In this document: positions 10,101 through 13,630 of the stretch, piece after piece
Layout of the letters: the number at the start of each line of letters is the position of its first letter
Position numbering within the stretch: position 1 is the stretch's first letter
Assembly: GCA_027604665.1 (NCBI GenBank)
Contig: JADGIZ010000439.1
Span: 1-13,630 of the forward strand
From: Polyrhizophydium stewartii
Lineage: Eukaryota; Chytridiomycota; Chytridiomycetes; Rhizophydiales
Direction: 5' to 3'
DNA length: 13,630 nucleotides
Position numbers and translations under genes: made by a program
Notes under the pieces: model-generated
What the model was told of the DNA's origin: nothing
Databases searched by the model: none
Seen by the model: only the letters and a program-made list of their open reading frames with translations

Positions 10101-13100
10101 ACCGGTCGTCGTCGCTCAAGTCTGAGTCTGGCGGCATCGGCACGATCAGCAAGCGCGCATGCAAGGATCGGTGGTGCCAAGCCGGCGACGGTGGCGCGCT
10201 CACCTGCGTCTGAAAAAGCAGAGAGATCTTGGGCAGACTCTCGGCGTGCATGCTCTCCCGCCGCACCGCCCGAACCGCTCCCAGCCGTCCCAGTACCGGC
10301 CTTGCGCTTGCTGCCAGCCTCCTGCCCGCCGGTGCGAGCCAGCGTGTAGAACGCGTCGCAGAGCTCGGATGCATCAGCCTCGGCCTCGCGCAGCGTCTCG
10401 TACAGCTGCTCCATGTCGCCCGTCGTGTCCGGCACGCCGACAATGGTCAGGAAGCCCAAACTTGTGAACAGCCAGAGGCAGATCTGCCGATCGTCGCCCG
10501 GGAGCGCCACGACAAGCGACAGATCGCGCAGGCTCAGGGGCAAGTAGAGCAGCGGATCGGTCAGCCGGCGCGGGCGGCGTGTCCGGCTGGCTGCCTTGCG
10601 CGCAGCGCTCCGCAGCGAAGTGACAGACGAAGTTGTCGTATTCCGCAGTGTCGCCGAGTCAGCAGCCGACGAAGCCCGCGTCGTCGAGGCGCTTGGCGGC
10701 TCGCGGATCTGCAGACGCACGGCGCCGTCAAACGAGACGTGCACGCCGAGCTGGCCAACGGTTTTGGACGGCTGGGCGGCCGGCAGGGCAGGCGGCGGCG
10801 GCAGGTTGTCGCCGAGCGACCTTGGCAGGGATCGGTCAACAACCTGGAGAGTCGCTCCTGATGCAGTGCTCCATACGCGGGCGGTTCCGTCGTAGCTTGC
10901 CGTCACAACAACGTCGCCGCGCACGCTGACCGAAACGCCATGGATGCCCGCGGTGTGGCCGACAAAGTCGCGCACAAGGACGCCCGTGGCGTAGTTCCAG
11001 AGCCGCGCCGTGGTATCTGCGCTGCCCGAGACGACGAGCGTCGCCGAGGACGAGACAGCGAGCGCGAGCACGTGGCTGATGTGGCCTGCCAGCGTGTGCA
11101 TGTGGCACATGGAGTGGATGCTCCACACCATCACGCAGCCGTCGTCGCCGCCGGTAATCAGCACGCCCTTGGTATGCAGCGAGTACGCCTGGGTGGCAGC
11201 GTGCGGTGTGCTTGGCTCTGCGAGAGAGCCCAGCGCGGCAAGAATGCTTGTCGAGCCCGAGGTGTGCACCGACAGCGACGAGGGTGAGCCTAACGGCTGC
11301 GGCAGGGCGACCGTCATGGCCTGGATAGGCCCGCAATGCGACTGCAGGCCGTCGGCGATGATGGCGTGCTGCGGCTGCAGATAGCCGGCCGAGAGCCTGC
11401 CACAGATGTAATTGGACGGCGGCGTGAACACCAGAACCGTGCGGTATATCTCCGCGGGGGAGACGGAGAGGACGTCGCTAAAGTGAACGAGCACAAAGTC
11501 AAGGTCTCTGACGCGCTCGTTGATTTCGGACGCCAGCGAGTCGCTCGCGAGCTTGCTTGTGTATCTGCAGAAAAAAGTCGAATTCAAGTCAGCATCCAGT
11601 ATGCTCTGGTGGTCTTGATCAGCAGATAATCATATTGAACGCACTCTTCGAGCTGGCGCAATGCGGCGCGTGCGCAATCGATCCGGCCGATTCGAGCAAG
11701 AGTTTCGAGATAAAACAAGACTCCGCGCGAGGCGAGAAAGCGCGCAATGGCGGGCGAGATGTTGGCGTTGCGGGGACACAGCGCAACATGGTCGTGCCAG
11801 TGCATTGCGGCGTACTCGAAAAACGACGCCTGCGACGAGTGGCCGTGATCGGGCGCCTGTGCGAGCGCATCGTGCTGGGCAGTGTCTGTGTGGTGGAGAA
11901 ACGAGCCGACGCGCGCCGCGAGGCCTTCGATGCAGGCCATGGCCAGCGCGTGGTGCCCAAGAGCAGGCTTGACCGAGAACTCAGAGGTCGTGCACAAAAG
12001 GAAGCGCCGCACCGACTCGTCGTCGAGCCAGATGCGCTGGCGCGGTGCGTCGGCGATGAGGTCGAACCACGGATGCGCGAGAATGTCCGATGAGAAGTCG
12101 GAGAAGCCCTCGCGGACAAGCAGCTCGCGCAGACAGGCCGCATCGACCGGCTCAATGAGCGTCGAGACAATTTGGAGCAGCCCGTGCACGACAGGGGACG
12201 GCACAATATCGGAGAGCTTGCGCAGCGAGTCCAGAATGACGGCGTCGCCGCTGCGCGAGAGTGCCTGGCGCATGCAGACCAGGTGCTCTGCCATGTCCGA
12301 GCTCGCAGCAAGCGAGCCGGCAAGGCGCAGATCCACCAGTGTGCGGGCGGCCAGCGCAAAGGAGCCGTTGGCCCTGCGGGCGACGAGGGTTGAAAACTCG
12401 GCGACCTTTTCGGGATCCGAGAAGACGGGGCCTCCGAGTCTCTGGAGCTCCGAGGAGACAAAGTGGTGGATGTCGGACTGGTGGCGCGACGCGTTGTCGA
12501 AGCCGGCAATGTCGATGATGGAGGATGCCGGAACGGTGTACATGGCGGGGTGATTGACGAGCTGCGTGGTGACAATGAAGCGCACGTGGGTGCGGGCGGG
12601 GTTGCTGCTTGCGGCGAGGATACACAAGATAAAGTCGTCGGCGTCGTCGAGGACGTCAATGTCGTCAATGAAAACAAAGAGGGAAGCACCCTCGGCGTCG
12701 AGCTTGCGCATGGGGGTAAGGAGCAGGCGGTCCATCATATGCAGGATGCCGCTGGTGCCCGACTCGGCGGCGGGATCGACCGATTCGAGGGCGCTCATGA
12801 AAACGGCGTGCTGGGCGGCGAGTTGGTGCGCGACGGTGCACAAGAGGCCAAGGGAAGAGTTTGTGCGCGGGTCGTCGAGGCCGCACGCAAAGTAGGCGAT
12901 GAGCGAATGGGTTTTGTCGGTGGACTCCGTGGGCTGGCCCGGCAGGGGCGGACGCGGAGGCTGCGCGGGCGGGGCGGCGACGGGCGAGGCCGGGGTGTTC
13001 TGCGCGGCGGCCACCTGCATGGCGAGGCGGCGCGTGGTGACGTGGTGGAGGCCCGGGAACGCGTCGCGCGGCAGCGTGGCGGACGTTGCCGATGCGGTGG

Positions 13101-13630
13101 GGCCGAGCTGGAGCGCGCCGATGCAGGGCGGGGCGAGCAGGAACGACGCGAGGTGGTTGGCGAGGTGGGCGAGGGCGACGGACTTGCCGGAGCCCGCGGA
13201 GCCCTTGAGCCACAGCAGCGGGAATGGCAGCGTGACGCTCCAGTGGTCGAGCGCGTCGCGCAGGTGGGCGAGCGTGCCCGCGGCGCGGCGCGAGATCAGG
13301 CGGCGCAGCGTGATGTCCATGGGCACGGGGTTGAGGCTCTCGGCAAGCTGGGCCAGCTGCTGCGCGCACTCGATGGCGAGCGTGTAGTCGGCGTGGCTTG
13401 CGAAGCGCTGAGCGGGCGGCGGGGTGAGCAGCTGCTGCGGCGAGAGGGTGCGCGGGTCGAGCGCGCCGGCGTCGGCAGGGGCGTCGCGGGCGTCCTGGTC
13501 GGGCAGCGAGCCGGCGGAGCTGCCCGAGCCGTCGACGCGGTCGTCGTCGTGGTCGTCGAAGCGGCTGGAAACGGAGTCGGCGGCATCGGCGGCGGCATCC
13601 GGGGCGGCATCGGGTGCGGCTGTGCGGCGG
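7165..13630 (-). CDS. NACHT-WD40 (NLR/NWD-type) protein with giant disordered tail, 5'-partial
   Basis: STAND-type NTPase, expected to act as an intracellular nucleotide-switched sensor or scaffold. Exons: 13630-11645 (open to the window edge), 11564-10204, 10127-7165 (TAA stop); phases agree and give 2,102 visible residues. Residues 1-101 have an acidic Ala/Asp stretch and then a helix (IECAQQLAQLAESL). The NACHT core has Walker A GSAGSGKS (residues 143-150), Walker B LFVFIDDID (317-325) and RFIVTTQ. EYAAMHWHDHV and, across the first intron, EIYRTVLVFTPPSN match the bridge seen in fungal NWD proteins. Residues about 796-904 hold three clear WD40 repeats. From residue 1116 the protein is Ala/Pro/Gln/His/Met-rich and disordered. 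The start codon and any N-terminal effector domain lie beyond 13630. The tail could instead be a separate gene if the second intron is wrong. Confidence 0.85.
8119..8172 (-). repeat. 9-bp tandem repeat encoding Met-Gln-Gln units
   Basis: Four perfect CTGCTGCAT units (plus strand, 8128-8163), flanked by degenerate units with GGG in place of the first CTG. On the coding strand they specify repeated Met-Gln-Gln within the tail of the NACHT-WD40 protein. It is a likely site of length variation. Confidence 0.9.
9136..9162 (-). repeat. nine-alanine run (GCN repeat)
   Basis: Nine consecutive Ala codons (GCC, GCG, GCA mixed) within the disordered tail, followed by three Pro. The same bases create two GCGGCCGC palindromes (NotI-type sites). 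Confidence 0.85.
9739..9783 (-). repeat. CAG/CAC trinucleotide tract (Gln/His run)
   Basis: On the coding strand this is CAG/CAC-dominated and encodes a 15-residue Gln/His run with a single Glu, near the start of the disordered tail. The codons are mixed, so it is only partly a pure microsatellite. Confidence 0.85.
9910..9978 (-). other. putative bipartite nuclear localisation signal
   Basis: The segment RHLQRVRRQSKKLRRKPSQSR has two basic clusters separated by a short spacer. It follows an acidic Ser/Asp stretch at the start of the disordered tail. It suggests nuclear import or nucleic-acid contact, by pattern only. Confidence 0.45.
10128..10203 (-). other. intron 2 (visible) of the NACHT-WD40 gene (76 bp)
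   Basis: Donor GTGAGC, branch-like GCTGAT and acceptor CCAG. Splicing in phase 1 joins LSAFSDA to DSDLSDDDRF, an acidic run on both sides. The unspliced WD40 frame instead runs into an Arg-rich shadow and stops at 10058. An ATG lies just before the acceptor, so an independent gene start cannot be fully excluded. Confidence 0.75.
10838..11164 (-). other. WD40 repeats (three clear blades)
   Basis: The repeats end in GGDDGCVMVWS, GSADTTARLWN and SYDGTARVWS, separated by GH-containing turns (LAGH, FVGH). Flanking sequence (GVHVSFDGAVRLQ, and GDDRQICLWLF beyond a Ser/Arg-rich insert) could be degenerate blades. A complete seven-blade propeller is not evident. Confidence 0.85.
11565..11644 (-). 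other. intron 1 (visible) of the NACHT-WD40 gene (80 bp)
   Basis: Donor GTGCGT, branch-like GCTGAC, then a T-rich tract to CTGCAG. It shifts frame, and its removal joins RQLEE to YTSKLASDS in phase 2. That restores the family bridge between the winged-helix-like part and the WD40 part. Confidence 0.88.
12457..13218 (-). other. NACHT NTPase domain
   Basis: LLWLKGSAGSGKS is the P-loop (bases 13180-13203) and LFVFIDDID the Walker B strand (12655-12681). Between them, SLIAYFACG and HQLAAQHAVF correspond to the 'aayFF...AyQLa' region of NWD proteins. A Pro/Ala-rich insert sits between the P-loop and that region. The P-loop Lys and Ser and the Walker B acids are intact, so nucleotide binding is expected. 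Confidence 0.88.

Noticed and set aside
11557..12093. Plus-strand open frame of 178 codons
   Set aside because: It is antisense to the NACHT winged-helix-like region and intron and resembles no known protein.

Overview
The window looks like nuclear DNA of a GC-rich fungus. It carries a fungal Zn2Cys6 transcription factor with a fungal-specific (middle homology) domain, a class C (GABA-B/mGlu-like) G-protein-coupled receptor, and a NACHT-WD40 protein of the fungal NLR type. All three are interrupted by short introns (about 54-90 bp) with GT/GC...AG ends and a YTGAY branch-site-like sequence. Zn2Cys6 factors point to fungi, and class C receptors together with NWD-type NACHT genes fit an early-diverging, zoosporic (chytrid-like) lineage. 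The lineage is inference; the exon-intron structure was read directly from the sequence.

Layout. (1) 22-2768, plus strand: the 3' part of a Zn2Cys6 transcription factor gene. Its 5' exon(s), holding the first zinc-cluster cysteines, lie outside the window; one 59-bp intron interrupts it. (2) 2769-3020: convergent intergenic gap. (3) 3021-6845, minus strand: a complete 15-exon receptor gene of about 959 residues. In order it has a signal peptide, a periplasmic-binding-like (ANF/GABA-B type) ectodomain, seven membrane segments, a serine-rich linker and a C-terminal PH-like region. (4) 6846-7164: intergenic, holding the receptor promoter and the 3' end of the next gene. (5) 7165-13630, minus strand: a very large gene, 5'-truncated by the window edge. 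It encodes a NACHT NTPase, a winged-helix-like bridge, a small set of WD40 repeats and a roughly 990-residue Ala/Pro/Gln-rich disordered tail (at least 2,102 residues in three visible exons).

The receptor is built to sense an extracellular ligand, and the NACHT-WD40 protein is built as an intracellular nucleotide-dependent sensor or switch. They lie in the same orientation, with the transcription factor convergent to them. Nothing in the sequence proves that the three work in one pathway. The most interesting items are the receptor with a PH-like tail, the NLR-like protein with its huge prion-like tail, a likely GC-AG intron with an alternative acceptor in the transmembrane region, and the uniform small introns. 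No tRNA, rRNA, transposon or CRISPR array was seen.
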